Origin: Marinospirillum sp.
Lineage (GTDB): Bacteria; Pseudomonadota; Gammaproteobacteria; Pseudomonadales; Halomonadaceae
Assembly: GCA_007116195.1 (NCBI GenBank)
Contig: SKIX01000246.1
Coordinates: forward strand, 1 to 33,354
Direction of reading: 5' to 3'
DNA length: 33,354 nt
Each line of letters begins with the position of its first letter. Positions within the stretch are counted from its first letter, which is position 1. The notes beneath the pieces are model-generated. The model had not been told where the DNA came from. It was given only the letters and a program-made list of their open reading frames with translations, and searched no databases. A program made the translations under genes and the position numbers. Shown here one piece after another: positions 7,899-16,371 of this stretch.

Positions 7899-8831
7899 CT
7901 AGAGAAGCGGGCGAATTTCAAGCTCTCGATTCAGCTTGATTTCTACACGACGATTTTGCAACCGCCCCTGAGCGGTACGGTTATCAGCAACAGGGAAACG
8001 TTGACCATGAAACTGAGTGGTAATAATTTCTGCAGGAACACCGCGAGCAACCAAATAGTCCGTTACCTGGTGAGCGCGGTCATGCGACAATTCCCTGTTG
8101 CGTTCACGAGTACCAGTGGAATCTGAGTGACCATCAATACTAATGGATTCAATTTCGGGGTCCGCACCGACATAGCGCACAATTAAATCCAACAGTTCTT
8201 TTTGCTCTGCATTCAAAGCATTGCTACCCACAGCAAAGGTTAGGCTCACCTCACCAACCTGCTCAAAGTTCACAGGAATTAAGGCCGCCTGACAACGTTG
8301 AAATTCAGCAAATGCAGGGTGGAAGCGCACCGGAGTTAAACTAGCACGACGGGTATCAATACGAGCATCAGCGTCTTGCTGTATGAATGAAGGCATCCTT
8401 CCTTGACGCAAGGATTCAAGCACTAAGCGAGTTTGCTGATGGCCAATTTTTAAGGGTTCATCGGTTGTTTCAAGGCGGTAGTCACCCAAATGTTGGGTGC
8501 CCTGACCTGGCTGCCATTCGGGCGCCAGGGCAACCAGCTCAACACGGCCTTCTTGCAGAGAGTGGCGAAAGGTATCCACTTCCATCCGCACTCGGTCACC
8601 GGAACGATGAATAAAGCGGGCCACACCAAAGTCAGGGATATAGTGATTAAGCTCACACTGCAAAGGAGAAGGCTCACTGGCTTCCCAAACCACGCCTTCA
8701 TAACCAGCACGCCAAGAACTAGCTTGAACCGGCGCAGCCAAAACAACCGGCAAAACCCAGCTCAGCGCTATTAGAGGCCAGTTATGAGGCGTTTTTTTGC
8801 GGTGGCGGGTAAGGTTAGAGTCTAACACCAC
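7899..8831 (-). CDS. motY: MotY-like sodium-type flagellar motor T-ring protein (OmpA family)
   Basis: A 310-residue exported protein with a signal peptide ending near VQA (residue 37). The N-terminal domain has the MotY pattern (CELNHYIPDFG, FIHRSGD, PEWQPG). The C-terminal OmpA/MotB-type peptidoglycan-binding domain begins near residue 195 and contains DGHSDSTG, SHDRA and NRRVEI. MotY forms the T ring around the flagellar basal body and holds the stator in place. Translation starts at GTG with AGGAAG eight bases upstream; a second GTG follows directly. The neighbours argG and rnt match the Pseudomonas motY locus as I remember it. Confidence 0.88.
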   Translation of the reverse strand: MVLDSNLTRHRKKTPHNWPLIALSWVLPVVLAAPVQASSWRAGYEGVVWEASEPSPLQCELNHYIPDFGVARFIHRSGDRVRMEVDTFRHSLQEGRVELVALAPEWQPGQGTQHLGDYRLETTDEPLKIGHQQTRLVLESLRQGRMPSFIQQDADARIDTRRASLTPVRFHPAFAEFQRCQAALIPVNFEQVGEVSLTFAVGSNALNAEQKELLDLIVRYVGADPEIESISIDGHSDSTGTRERNRELSHDRAHQVTDYLVARGVPAEIITTQFHGQRFPVADNRTAQGRLQNRRVEIKLNRELEIRPLL

Positions 8832-8972
8832 GTCTTTAGCTTCCTTTGGAAATGGCTGAATTCACACGCTTACTTTACACCAGCAACATCGGCCATTACA
8901 GGAGAAACTTTAACAGAACCCAGCTCAAAGCATGTTAAGCTGTGTCGCCAAAGTCTTAATTCTTCAGCAGCT

Positions 8973-8978
8973 AGGAGG
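8973..8978 (+). promoter_or_regulatory. Ribosome binding site for the rnt GTG start
   Basis: A perfect AGGAGG lies five bases before the GTG at 8984. It fixes this non-ATG start. Confidence 0.8.
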
Positions 8979-8983
8979 CCTGC

Positions 8984-9649
8984 GTGTCCAGCCAATCCAG
9001 TAATAAGCATCCTTTATCTCGCCGTTTCCGTGGTTATCTACCTGTCGTGGTAGACGTGGAAACCGCCGGTTTTAATGCTCGAACGGATGCCCTGCTTGAA
9101 GTGGCTGCGACCACACTCACTATGGATGAAAATGGGATGCTGATGCCAGAACAAAGCGTCTCGCGGCATCTAATCCCGTTTGAAGGGGCTAATATTGAGC
9201 AGTCAGCGCTGGATTTCACCAAAATAGACTTAACCAGTAGTTTTCGGCAAAGCCTCGCCATGGATGAAAAAGAAGCCCTCGCTGAAATCTTCAAGGTTGT
9301 ACGCAAAGCCATTAAAGCTCATGATTGCACTCGAGCGATACTCGTCGGTCACAATGCCAGTTTTGATTTGGGCTTTATTAATGCGGCCGCAGAAAGGTGC
9401 AATATTAAGCGCAACCCCTTTCACCCTTTCTCCAGCTTTGACACAGCAACCTTAGCTGCCTTGGCCTATGGGCAGACAGTACTCGCCAAAGCCTGCCGTG
9501 CTGCAGGAATTAGCTTCGATAACAAAGAAGCCCACTCGGCCAGCTACGATACCGACAAAACAGCTGAACTTTTTTGTGCGGTGGTTAATACCTGGCATGA
9601 TTTGGGCGGCTGGGAACTCGCCCTGAAAACCATGCCAGATCAGCTTTGA
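8984..9649 (+). CDS. rnt: Ribonuclease T
   Basis: A 3'-5' exoribonuclease that trims the CCA ends of tRNA and matures 5S and 23S rRNA. The DEDDh set is complete: D24 and E26 in VDVETAGF, D128 in GHNASFD, and H184 and D189 in HSASYDTD. At 221 residues it has the family length. It starts at GTG with an ideal ribosome binding site and is divergent from motY across 152 bases. Its TGA directly abuts the stop of grxD on the other strand, with no room for a terminator between them. Confidence 0.97.
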   Translation: MSSQSSNKHPLSRRFRGYLPVVVDVETAGFNARTDALLEVAATTLTMDENGMLMPEQSVSRHLIPFEGANIEQSALDFTKIDLTSSFRQSLAMDEKEALAEIFKVVRKAIKAHDCTRAILVGHNASFDLGFINAAAERCNIKRNPFHPFSSFDTATLAALAYGQTVLAKACRAAGISFDNKEAHSASYDTDKTAELFCAVVNTWHDLGGWELALKTMPDQL

Positions 9650-9976
9650 TCAGGCTGCTGAAGCCGCGGCCTCTTCCACCATTTTCTGGAGCTCACCCTG
9701 CTGGTGCAGGTCTTGAATGATATCATTGCCGCCTACCAGCTCACCCTTAAGCCATAACTGCGGAAAAGTAGGCCAGTTAGCATACTTGGGTAGCTCAGCG
9801 CGAATATCAGGATGCTCCAGGATATTGACGAAAGCAAACTTCTGACCACACGCCATTAATGCCTGCACCGACTGACCAGAAAAACCACATTGTGGCAGCT
9901 GGGGGGTACCCTTCATATAGATCAGTACTGGGTTACTAGAAATTTGCTCTTTGATTGTTTCCAAAGTAGAAGACAT
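9650..9976 (-). CDS. grxD: Monothiol glutaredoxin (Grx4 type)
   Basis: A 108-residue CGFS-type glutaredoxin that carries or transfers [2Fe-2S] clusters. The active site C30-GFS, the glutathione-binding WPTFPQLW and the GGNDII stretch are all present. I start at the ATG ending at 9976, three codons inside the longest frame (which begins at GTG 9985), because AAAGG lies eight bases upstream and the resulting N-terminus (MSSTLETIKEQI) aligns with E. coli GrxD. It converges with rnt, stop codon against stop codon. Confidence 0.97.
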   Translation of the reverse strand: MSSTLETIKEQISSNPVLIYMKGTPQLPQCGFSGQSVQALMACGQKFAFVNILEHPDIRAELPKYANWPTFPQLWLKGELVGGNDIIQDLHQQGELQKMVEEAAASAA

Positions 9977-10107
9977 GAAAAACACCTTTGGTTAAAATAA
10001 TAGGCTTAAATTTTAAGCATTCGAAATACCTGACTAAGCTAGTCAATTTTAGCCATTCCCTCGGTCAGTTCACAAGCAGACAACGAAAATTTCTTGGCAA
10101 TCTTGCC

Positions 10108-10144
10108 AGCCACTGAGCAAGTGCTTAGACTGAGTGGCTTTTCC
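10108..10144 (+). other. Imperfect hairpin upstream of argD
   Basis: AGCCACT (10108-10114) pairs with AGTGGCT (10133-10139), and four T residues follow. It lies 44 bases before the argD start in a 206-base gap between grxD and argD. It could be an attenuator-like or operator element; the T-run is too short for a confident terminator. Confidence 0.3.
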
Positions 10145-10182
10145 AGGGCATAGCCCAAGTTAACAATGAGGATTTTTGCACC

Positions 10183-11358
10183 ATGGCCGATACTGCCCTG
10201 ATGCACACCTATGGTCGTTTACCAGTTGCCTTTGCTTCTGGCAAAGGGTCTTGGCTTACCGACACCCAAGGTAAAACCTATCTCGATGCCTTGAGTGGCA
10301 TAGCGGTCTGTGGTCTTGGCCACAGCCACCCTGCAGTCACTCAAGCAATCTGCGAGCAAGCCGGCACCCTCGTGCACACATCCAACCTCTACCAGGTGCC
10401 TGTTCAAGAAGCAGCAGCAGAAAAGTTAACTCGCTTAGCGGGCATGGAGAAGGTTTTTTTCTGTAATTCAGGTGCCGAGGCCAATGAAGGAGCCATCAAG
10501 TTGGCTCGCTTGCATGGTCATGCTAAGGGTATCGATAAGCCTCAAATTCTTGTCATGGATAATGCTTTCCATGGGCGCACCCTGGCAACGCTGACGGCTA
10601 CAGGCAACCGCAAGGTGCAAGCTGGCTTTGAGCCTCTCGTCAGCGGCTTTCTGCGCTGCGGCTACAATGATCTGGAAGCAGCAAAGCACCTGCTCACCTC
10701 CCGCAAAGACATAGCTGCAGTTCTGGTAGAACCCATTCAGGGTGAGGGTGGGCTGACCCCAGCTAGCGATGAGTTTTTAAATGTGCTTCGCGAGCTAACA
10801 GAACAGCAGGATGTTCTTCTTATGCTTGATGAGGTGCAGACGGGCAATGGCCGAACCGGCGAGTATTTTGCTTATCAGCGCTTTTCTTGGAAGCCAGATG
10901 TTGTTTCAACCGCCAAAGGCTTAGGCAATGGCTTTCCAATCGGAGCCGTCATGGCCCAAGGCAAGGCAGCTGCTCTCTTTCAGCCGGGGCATCACGGTTC
11001 AACCTATGGTGGCAATCCGCTAGGTTGTGCTGCAGTTTTAGCCGTCTTGAATACCCTTGAGCAAGACCAGCTTTGCCAGAGAGCACAACAGCTTGGCGCA
11101 CAGCTACAACAAGATTTCTCGGCTGCCCTGGCTGACCTTGAGGGTGTGAAAGAAATACGTGGCCGAGGCCTGATGCTGGGTATTGAGTTAGACCGCCCCT
11201 GTGCTGAACTGGTTAACCAAGCCTTGGATGCCGGCTTTTTAATTAATGTCACAGCAGGTCAGGTTATCCGCTTGCTCCCCCCGCTTACTTTTAGCGATGC
11301 TGAAGCTAAACAGCTAGTTGAAGGCCTTTCACAACTGATCAGGAAGTTCCTCGCATGA
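10183..11358 (+). CDS. argD: Acetylornithine aminotransferase
   Basis: A PLP-dependent class III aminotransferase that converts N-acetylglutamate semialdehyde to N-acetylornithine; many homologues also serve in lysine synthesis or in arginine breakdown (AruC). The 391 residues include [14 protein letters not shown], the NAFHGRT substrate loop, [11 protein letters not shown] and the PLP lysine K245 in [15 protein letters not shown] lies ten bases before the ATG. The stop overlaps the argF start (ATGA at 11355-11358), so argD and argF form an operon. Biosynthetic use is favoured by that coupling. Confidence 0.95.
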   Translation: MADTALMHTYGRLPVAFASGKGSWLTDTQGKTYLDALSGIAVCGLGHSHPAVTQAICEQAGTLVHTSNLYQVPVQEAAAEKLTRLAGMEKVFFCNSGAEANEGAIKLARLHGHAKGIDKPQILVMDNAFHGRTLATLTATGNRKVQAGFEPLVSGFLRCGYNDLEAAKHLLTSRKDIAAVLVEPIQGEGGLTPASDEFLNVLRELTEQQDVLLMLDEVQTGNGRTGEYFAYQRFSWKPDVVSTAKGLGNGFPIGAVMAQGKAAALFQPGHHGSTYGGNPLGCAAVLAVLNTLEQDQLCQRAQQLGAQLQQDFSAALADLEGVKEIRGRGLMLGIELDRPCAELVNQALDAGFLINVTAGQVIRLLPPLTFSDAEAKQLVEGLSQLIRKFLA

Positions 11359-12275
11359 GTGTCCGTCACTTTCTAACCCTTTCGGATCTTTCTCCTCAAG
11401 AGCTGGAAAGGGTGATTCAAAGAGCTATCGAGCTTAAGCGCCGCCATAAGGCCGGCCTTCTAGATGAGCCTCTAAAAAACAAGGTGCTAGCGATGATTTT
11501 TGAAAAATCATCGACTCGTACACGGGTTTCATTTGAGGCAGGCATGACCCAGCTTGGTGGTGCCGCTATCTTTCTTTCTCCTAGAGATAGTCAGTTAGGT
11601 CGTGGCGAACCTTTGGAAGATACTGCCAGAGTGTTGTCTGAGATGGTGGATGCAGTCATGATACGCACCTTCTCGCATCAAGACTTAGAAACCTTTGCCA
11701 GCTACTCCACCATCCCTGTCATCAATGCACTAACCGATGATTACCATCCTTGCCAGCTACTAGCCGATGTACAGACCTTTGTGGAATGCAGAGGCAGCCT
11801 TCAGGGCAAAACCGTAACCTGGATTGGTGATGGCAACAACATGTGCAATTCCTACATGCGAGCTGCTCGGCAATTCGATTTCCAGCTAAGAATCTGCTGT
11901 CCCGAAGGCTATGAGCCCCCAGCTGAGTTACTGACTGATTTTTCAGACCGCGTCCGCTTGGTACGTGAACCTGAAGAGGCCGTTAAAGAGGTTCAACTCG
12001 TGGTTACCGATGTTTGGGCTTCTATGGGGCAAGAAGAAGAGCAAAACCGCCGTAAAAGAGACTTTGCTCGCTACCAGGTCAGCCCTGCGCTGATGGACTT
12101 GGCAGCCAAGGATGCTCTTTTCATGCACTGCTTGCCTGCGCACCGCGGTGAAGAAATTAGTGAAGATATGCTAGACGACCCACGTGCAGTCGTTTGGCAG
12201 GAAGCAGGCAACCGCCTGCATGCACAAAAAGCTTTGCTTGAGTTTTTAATCGCTGGCTCGCCACTACAAAGCTAA
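11355..12275 (+). CDS. argF: Ornithine carbamoyltransferase
   Basis: Joins ornithine and carbamoyl phosphate to citrulline. The 306 residues have the carbamoyl phosphate loop SSTRTR (52-57), HPCQ (131-134) and the ornithine loop HCLP (258-261), so the enzyme looks fully active. It is translationally coupled to argD by a four-base overlap. An intrinsic terminator follows 29 bases after the stop. Its product citrulline is the substrate of ArgG, encoded on the opposite strand 3.6 kb away. Confidence 0.97.
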   Translation: MSVRHFLTLSDLSPQELERVIQRAIELKRRHKAGLLDEPLKNKVLAMIFEKSSTRTRVSFEAGMTQLGGAAIFLSPRDSQLGRGEPLEDTARVLSEMVDAVMIRTFSHQDLETFASYSTIPVINALTDDYHPCQLLADVQTFVECRGSLQGKTVTWIGDGNNMCNSYMRAARQFDFQLRICCPEGYEPPAELLTDFSDRVRLVREPEEAVKEVQLVVTDVWASMGQEEEQNRRKRDFARYQVSPALMDLAAKDALFMHCLPAHRGEEISEDMLDDPRAVVWQEAGNRLHAQKALLEFLIAGSPLQS

Positions 12276-12303
12276 AACATCTGTTCTACCTGGATGCAAG
12301 GCT

Positions 12304-12338
12304 AAAAAAAACCTGAGCACTAAGACTCAGGTTTTTTT
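12304..12338. terminator. Bidirectional terminator between argF and slyD
   Basis: ACCTGAG (12311-12317) pairs with CTCAGGT (12326-12332) around an eight-base loop, with A-run before and T-run after. It serves the convergent argF and slyD genes. Confidence 0.9.
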
Positions 12339-12353
12339 ATTAGCGATCTAAGC

Positions 12354-12836
12354 TTAGTGATCAGCTAAATCGCCTTCATGGGCATGACCATGCTCGATTT
12401 CTTCTTGACGCGCTTCACGAACAGAATCAACGCTGCCTTTAAAGTTCAAAGCAACGCCAGCTAAAGGATGGTTAGCATCAATGGTAACGGTTTCATCATT
12501 GGCTTCGATAACAGTCACGACCATAGCACCACCAGGCCCTTGGGTCTGAAACTGCATACCTGGCTCAATTTGCTCAACACCCTGAAAGGCTTCACGCTGA
12601 ACCTGTTGAACCAGTTCATCATTTCTTTCGCCATAACCGTTTTCGGGCTGCACCTTAACGTCAAAATCATCCCCGGCTTGCTTGCCCTCTAACTGGGTTT
12701 CTAAACCTGGAATAATATTACTGTGGCCATGAAGATAATAAAGTGGGTTGCCGCCCTGCGAGGAGTCGAGAACCTGACCTTCATCATTGGTAAGGGTGTA
12801 ATGGATACCAATGACTTTATTGGCTGCAACTTGCAT
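12354..12836 (-). CDS. slyD: FKBP-type peptidyl-prolyl isomerase, SlyD type
   Basis: A cytoplasmic prolyl isomerase and chaperone. The 160 residues show the FKBP core interrupted by the insert-in-flap domain (about 70-130) typical of SlyD: HYTLTND near the start, PGLETQLEG, QPENGYGE and the return strand HPLAGVALNF. The C-terminus ends in a short His-containing tail (HGHAHEGDLADH), which may bind nickel but is far shorter than in E. coli SlyD. It converges with argF across a shared terminator and is divergent from the LysM lipoprotein gene. Confidence 0.92.
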   Translation of the reverse strand: MQVAANKVIGIHYTLTNDEGQVLDSSQGGNPLYYLHGHSNIIPGLETQLEGKQAGDDFDVKVQPENGYGERNDELVQQVQREAFQGVEQIEPGMQFQTQGPGGAMVVTVIEANDETVTIDANHPLAGVALNFKGSVDSVREARQEEIEHGHAHEGDLADH

Positions 12837-12977
12837 AGACTTATCCTGTTTTTGATGAGTTGATCTCTAATTGTAACGACTAGCAAGCACTGAGCACAAA
12901 TTTTCAGGAGTATTTTTCGTCAGCTACTTGCAAGCCAAGCCCCAGAGGTTAGACTGCAGCAAGGATTTTACTGCTTC

Positions 12978-12984
12978 AAGGAGA
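12978..12984 (+). promoter_or_regulatory. Ribosome binding site for a GTG start
   Basis: AAGGAGA lies four bases before the GTG at 12989 and fixes the start of the lipoprotein gene. Confidence 0.7.
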
Positions 12985-12988
12985 ACTT

Positions 12989-13813
12989 GTGGTCTGCCAG
13001 CGTTACGCCCTGCTTTTCTGCCTAAGCTTACTCTTCTGGGTCGGTGGCTGCACCTCCACACCTCCACTTGAGAAAACAGCTCCACCTGGCTTTCAAGGCT
13101 TTTATCAACCAACAAGGGACGTCACTCTAGCTGAAGTCGCCCAACAACTCGGCCTGGGCCAAACAGAATTAGCCAGATTTAACCCTCGCTCACAAGAAAC
13201 ACCCTTAAGTCGTCAGCGACCCCTACGCCTTCCTGAGCGTAATGCCGATGCGCCAGCAGCAGGCCCCTACTATTATCGAATACAAGCAGGCGACACCCTC
13301 AGTAGCCTTGCGCGCCATTTTCACCTTGCCTTACTGTCTTTAATGCAGGCTAACCCTGGGCTGCAACCTGAACGCCTGGCCATAGGCCAACGCATTGTTA
13401 TTCCTGTTCAGGGCCGGGACCTGAATGGCTATCGCTGGCCCGTCAGCAACCCTCAGATCAGAATTGACTTTTCTCAACAGCGCTGGGGGCTTCATCAGGG
13501 CTTAGCGCTCGAAACAACAGAGCGCCAAGAGGTTTTCCCTATAGCGCCTGGTCGAGTCGTTTTTGCAGGCGAAATGCGAGGTTTTGGGCGAGTGATTATT
13601 GTCGAGCATAGCCAGCAACGGCAATCCATCTATGCTTATTGCCATGCGCTCTTTGTGGAAGAGCAAAATCGGCTTTCAGGTCGCCACCCAGTCTGCTCAG
13701 CAGGCCATCAAAGGCAGCTCAACCGGCCCGGTATTTATTTTGAACTACGCGAGCAGGGCCAAGCTGTCTCACCTAAAAACTATTTACCTGCGCTTCCCTG
13801 GCAGACGAACTAG
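12989..13813 (+). CDS. LysM/LytM-domain lipoprotein, EnvC/NlpD-like, probably noncatalytic
   Basis: A 274-residue lipoprotein with lipobox VGGC at C21; the next residues (TS) predict outer-membrane sorting. A weak LysM-like segment spans about 43-82, a clear LysM domain spans 94-139, and a C-terminal M23/LytM domain spans about 150-268. The M23 metal ligands are missing: HxGxD reads HQGLA (169-173), the YAH position is YAY (215-217) and HxH is replaced by GIY (248-250). Family knowledge says such degenerate LytM factors activate amidases during cell division. NlpD or EnvC identity cannot be decided, and no amidase gene is adjacent. It starts at GTG. Confidence 0.85.
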   Translation: MVCQRYALLFCLSLLFWVGGCTSTPPLEKTAPPGFQGFYQPTRDVTLAEVAQQLGLGQTELARFNPRSQETPLSRQRPLRLPERNADAPAAGPYYYRIQAGDTLSSLARHFHLALLSLMQANPGLQPERLAIGQRIVIPVQGRDLNGYRWPVSNPQIRIDFSQQRWGLHQGLALETTERQEVFPIAPGRVVFAGEMRGFGRVIIVEHSQQRQSIYAYCHALFVEEQNRLSGRHPVCSAGHQRQLNRPGIYFELREQGQAVSPKNYLPALPWQTN

Positions 13814-13822
13814 AACGCTGAC

Positions 13823-14725
13823 TCACAACTCATGATTAATTTCATCAATCAGCAACTCATGGCGTTTTAAACTCACCAACCCTTTACGCCCCAAGCGACC
13901 AGCAACTCGAGCCATTAAACCCTCAATCAACACTAAAAAGGCTGCCATGGAATTGCTGTACCAAGTACTACTGGTTGGAGCAACAAAGGTTAATGAAGCC
14001 TCAGCCGCCAGCGGTGAGCCATGAGAGTCAGTAATCGCGATGACCTGCAGACCATGACTAGCCGCGATGCGTGCAGCGGCAACCGTACCTCGAGTGTAGG
14101 GAGCAGCACTGATAACAACCAAAACATCTTTTTCAGTTAACTCCGTCAAGCCATGAGCAATGCCGTGATGCGGATTACCCAGCAGACTGACATCAGAGCG
14201 CAACAAGCCCAGGGCATAGGCAAACAAATTGGCCATAGTATGCGCCTGCCGCAACCCATAAACCCGAACACGCGGTGCCTGTATCAGTAAATCAACAGAC
14301 TCTTCCAAAGCCGCCAGGTCTAACCCTTTCAGCATTTGAGCAATATTGGCTGTTTCTTCTTCAGCCACTTGGGTCATAACCGCTAAAGAAGCTGGCGTTT
14401 GCTCTACCTCATCATCTTCCAGTAGTTGACCAGCCAAATCACTATAGAAGCTGGTTCGGTGCGTACGCGCCAAATGGTTACGAAACAACAACTGGAACTC
14501 AGCAAAGCTTTTGAAACCCAGCTTGCGCACCATACGGCTCAGCGTTGATGCGTTAACACCGGCCTGGGTTGCCAACTTGGAAATTGAAGCTGCAGCAACC
14601 TCATCAGGCTGATCCAACATTTGCGTTAAAGCAACCCTTGCCCGCTTACCTAGCTTTAATTCGCTTGTAGGAGAGTTAAGTGCTTGGAGTTTGCGTTTGA
14701 GTTCTTCTAGAGTTCGCGGTGCCAA
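13823..14725 (-). CDS. RpiR/MurR family transcriptional regulator with SIS domain
   Basis: A 300-residue regulator: an N-terminal helix-turn-helix domain (HTH about 46-75, SKLATQAGVNASTLSRMVRK) and a C-terminal sugar-isomerase-fold (SIS) domain at about 140-265 that binds a sugar phosphate. It is the last gene of a four-gene minus-strand operon with KDPG aldolase, so control of Entner-Doudoroff or related sugar-acid genes is a reasonable inference; the sequence differs clearly from HexR. It starts at TTG, with GGAGA eight bases upstream and only three bases after the preceding stop. It ends nine bases from the convergent lipoprotein gene. Confidence 0.88.
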   Translation of the reverse strand: MAPRTLEELKRKLQALNSPTSELKLGKRARVALTQMLDQPDEVAAASISKLATQAGVNASTLSRMVRKLGFKSFAEFQLLFRNHLARTHRTSFYSDLAGQLLEDDEVEQTPASLAVMTQVAEEETANIAQMLKGLDLAALEESVDLLIQAPRVRVYGLRQAHTMANLFAYALGLLRSDVSLLGNPHHGIAHGLTELTEKDVLVVISAAPYTRGTVAAARIAASHGLQVIAITDSHGSPLAAEASLTFVAPTSSTWYSNSMAAFLVLIEGLMARVAGRLGRKGLVSLKRHELLIDEINHEL

Positions 14726-14728
14726 AGC

Positions 14729-15673
14729 TTAATCTCCCGAGAGGCGCTGCTCCAGAAGCGGCTGAGCAGGTGCTTGAGCACGAGACTGAAACTCAACACG
14801 CACCCCCAGCTCATCGACCCAAGCAGTAATCAAACGTGCTGGCACCAAGTCGAAATAAATATTGCGAACACGCACACTCGCAAGAGCTTCCAGCTGCATC
14901 TCATCTTCAGGCATTTCTTCCAAGCTAATATCCTCAGGCGCTGTCAGGCTATGCTTAAAGCTTTCCGCTAACACCCAGAAGGGTATGCCAGCATCCTTGG
15001 CAGCTAAGGCCAGCAAGCGACTACCCGCTTTATTAACAAGGCTACCATCCCTAAGCAGGCTATCAGCCCCAACAATCACCTTGTCCGCTTGGGGCACGAA
15101 ATAAGCCATCTGAGCTTCCGAAATAAACTGCACTGGAACTGCCAGCTTATTTAGCATCCGTGCCAATTTGCGCCCTTCCATGCTGGGTCGAGATTCAGTC
15201 AGGATCACTTCAAACTGAATACCGGCTTGATAGCAAGCATTAAACAACCCCATTACGGCTGAACTACTGCTCAGCGTCATCAGGGTCATGCCGTCTTTAA
15301 TTTCATTCTTACACTGCTCAACGGCTTGAACTCTGGCAGAGTTCAAAGCTGTTATGACTTCCTCAGCCGCAAGCTGAGCGCTGACCCGCGCTGTTTTTAA
15401 ATCTTCAGCTTCCAGCTCGGGCAGGCATTCAGACCAGCGCTGCAAAGCATTACCAACGGCCAGCCGACTAGGACGGGCAGCTGCGAGCTGCTGCACTAAA
15501 TCGGTTAGCTCAGCAACAAATTCAGCCGTATCAACCGCATCACAGCAGTCAGCAAAATCAATCACATCTTCCAACGTTTTACGTGCCAAGGTGGTGGCGC
15601 CACTATTAAAGTCTTCCTTAACGGCCCTTAAGCGCCTGGCTTTGAAGTCTGCATTGTCTTTGGCGTAAATCAC
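14729..15673 (-). CDS. eIF-2B alpha/beta/delta family protein lacking the isomerase cysteine
   Basis: A 314-residue protein of the eIF2B/MtnA/ribose-1,5-bisphosphate isomerase fold, with a helical N-terminal half and a Rossmann-like C-terminal half. TESRPSMEGRKLA (159-171) and VGADS...DGS..NKAGS (201-218) match the sugar-phosphate pocket, including the aspartate D204. The catalytic cysteine of the isomerases, expected in a THC-N motif, is replaced: the aligned stretch is MTLSSS (132-137) with S135. An isomerase role is therefore doubtful; sugar-phosphate sensing is a plausible alternative. It starts at GTG with a GGAG/GAGG site upstream, 20 bases after the aldolase stop. Confidence 0.82.
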   Translation of the reverse strand: MIYAKDNADFKARRLRAVKEDFNSGATTLARKTLEDVIDFADCCDAVDTAEFVAELTDLVQQLAAARPSRLAVGNALQRWSECLPELEAEDLKTARVSAQLAAEEVITALNSARVQAVEQCKNEIKDGMTLMTLSSSSAVMGLFNACYQAGIQFEVILTESRPSMEGRKLARMLNKLAVPVQFISEAQMAYFVPQADKVIVGADSLLRDGSLVNKAGSRLLALAAKDAGIPFWVLAESFKHSLTAPEDISLEEMPEDEMQLEALASVRVRNIYFDLVPARLITAWVDELGVRVEFQSRAQAPAQPLLEQRLSGD

Positions 15674-15693
15674 TTACCACCCTCTCCTTTTTA

Positions 15694-16359
15694 TTAACGA
15701 TCCAGCCTAGACTGAGATTTGAGTTCAGTTGCCGCTTGCAAACTTTGTCGAGCGAGCTGCTCTAAAATAGACCAGTCATCACGCAAAATTAACTCGCGGG
15801 GCAGCATCCAACTGCCTCCCAGAGCCACTACGCTAGGCAAAGCAAACCAGGATGCCATAGACGCTTGGTCTATCCCACCCGTAGGCACAAACTGAAGGTC
15901 AGGTAAAGGCGCGGCTAGAGCACGTAAATAATCAGGCCCACCTAAAACATCAGCGGGGAAGAGTTTGACCTGGTGATACCCTTGCATCAGTGCCTGCATT
16001 GCCTCGCCAGGCGTTGCCACCCCAGGTAAAAGCCTAATCCCCAACTTACGAGCTTCATCACCCAAGGCAGGATTCCAGCCGGGAGTCACCCCCAGCGTAA
16101 TGCCAAGCTTTTTCAGGCGTTCTAGTTGCTCCAAACTGCGAATACTACCAGCGACCAGTGTGATCTGAGTAGATTTGAGCTGCTCCAGAGCCAGCCAGGC
16201 GGCCTCATCACGTAGCGTAATTTCTAGAACACCATAACCAGCTGCACCCAAAATTCTAGCCAGCTGCGTTGCAGCTTCGGGTACCACTTGCGCCCAAACA
16301 GGAATCAGTGGCTGTTCAGCCAGTAAAGACGCCCAGTCAAAGGGTGAGACCTGAGACAT
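15694..16359 (-). CDS. eda: 2-keto-3-deoxy-6-phosphogluconate aldolase
   Basis: Cleaves KDPG to pyruvate and glyceraldehyde-3-phosphate, the last step of the Entner-Doudoroff pathway. The class I aldolase residues are visible: E46 and R50 in LEITLR, the Schiff-base lysine K132 in VKLFPAD, and the phosphate-binding PTGGI and GGSW loops. At 221 residues it is slightly longer than E. coli Eda at both ends. It is the second gene of an operon, 12 bases after the YbfF-like hydrolase. No edd, zwf or pgl gene is present in the window. Confidence 0.93.
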   Translation of the reverse strand: MSQVSPFDWASLLAEQPLIPVWAQVVPEAATQLARILGAAGYGVLEITLRDEAAWLALEQLKSTQITLVAGSIRSLEQLERLKKLGITLGVTPGWNPALGDEARKLGIRLLPGVATPGEAMQALMQGYHQVKLFPADVLGGPDYLRALAAPLPDLQFVPTGGIDQASMASWFALPSVVALGGSWMLPRELILRDDWSILEQLARQSLQAATELKSQSRLDR

Positions 16360-16371
16360 AGGATCACCCCT

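Noticed and set aside
14729..15673. Annotation as methylthioribose-1-phosphate isomerase (mtnA)
   Set aside because: The catalytic cysteine is replaced by S135 and the neighbours are Entner-Doudoroff and RpiR genes, not methionine salvage.
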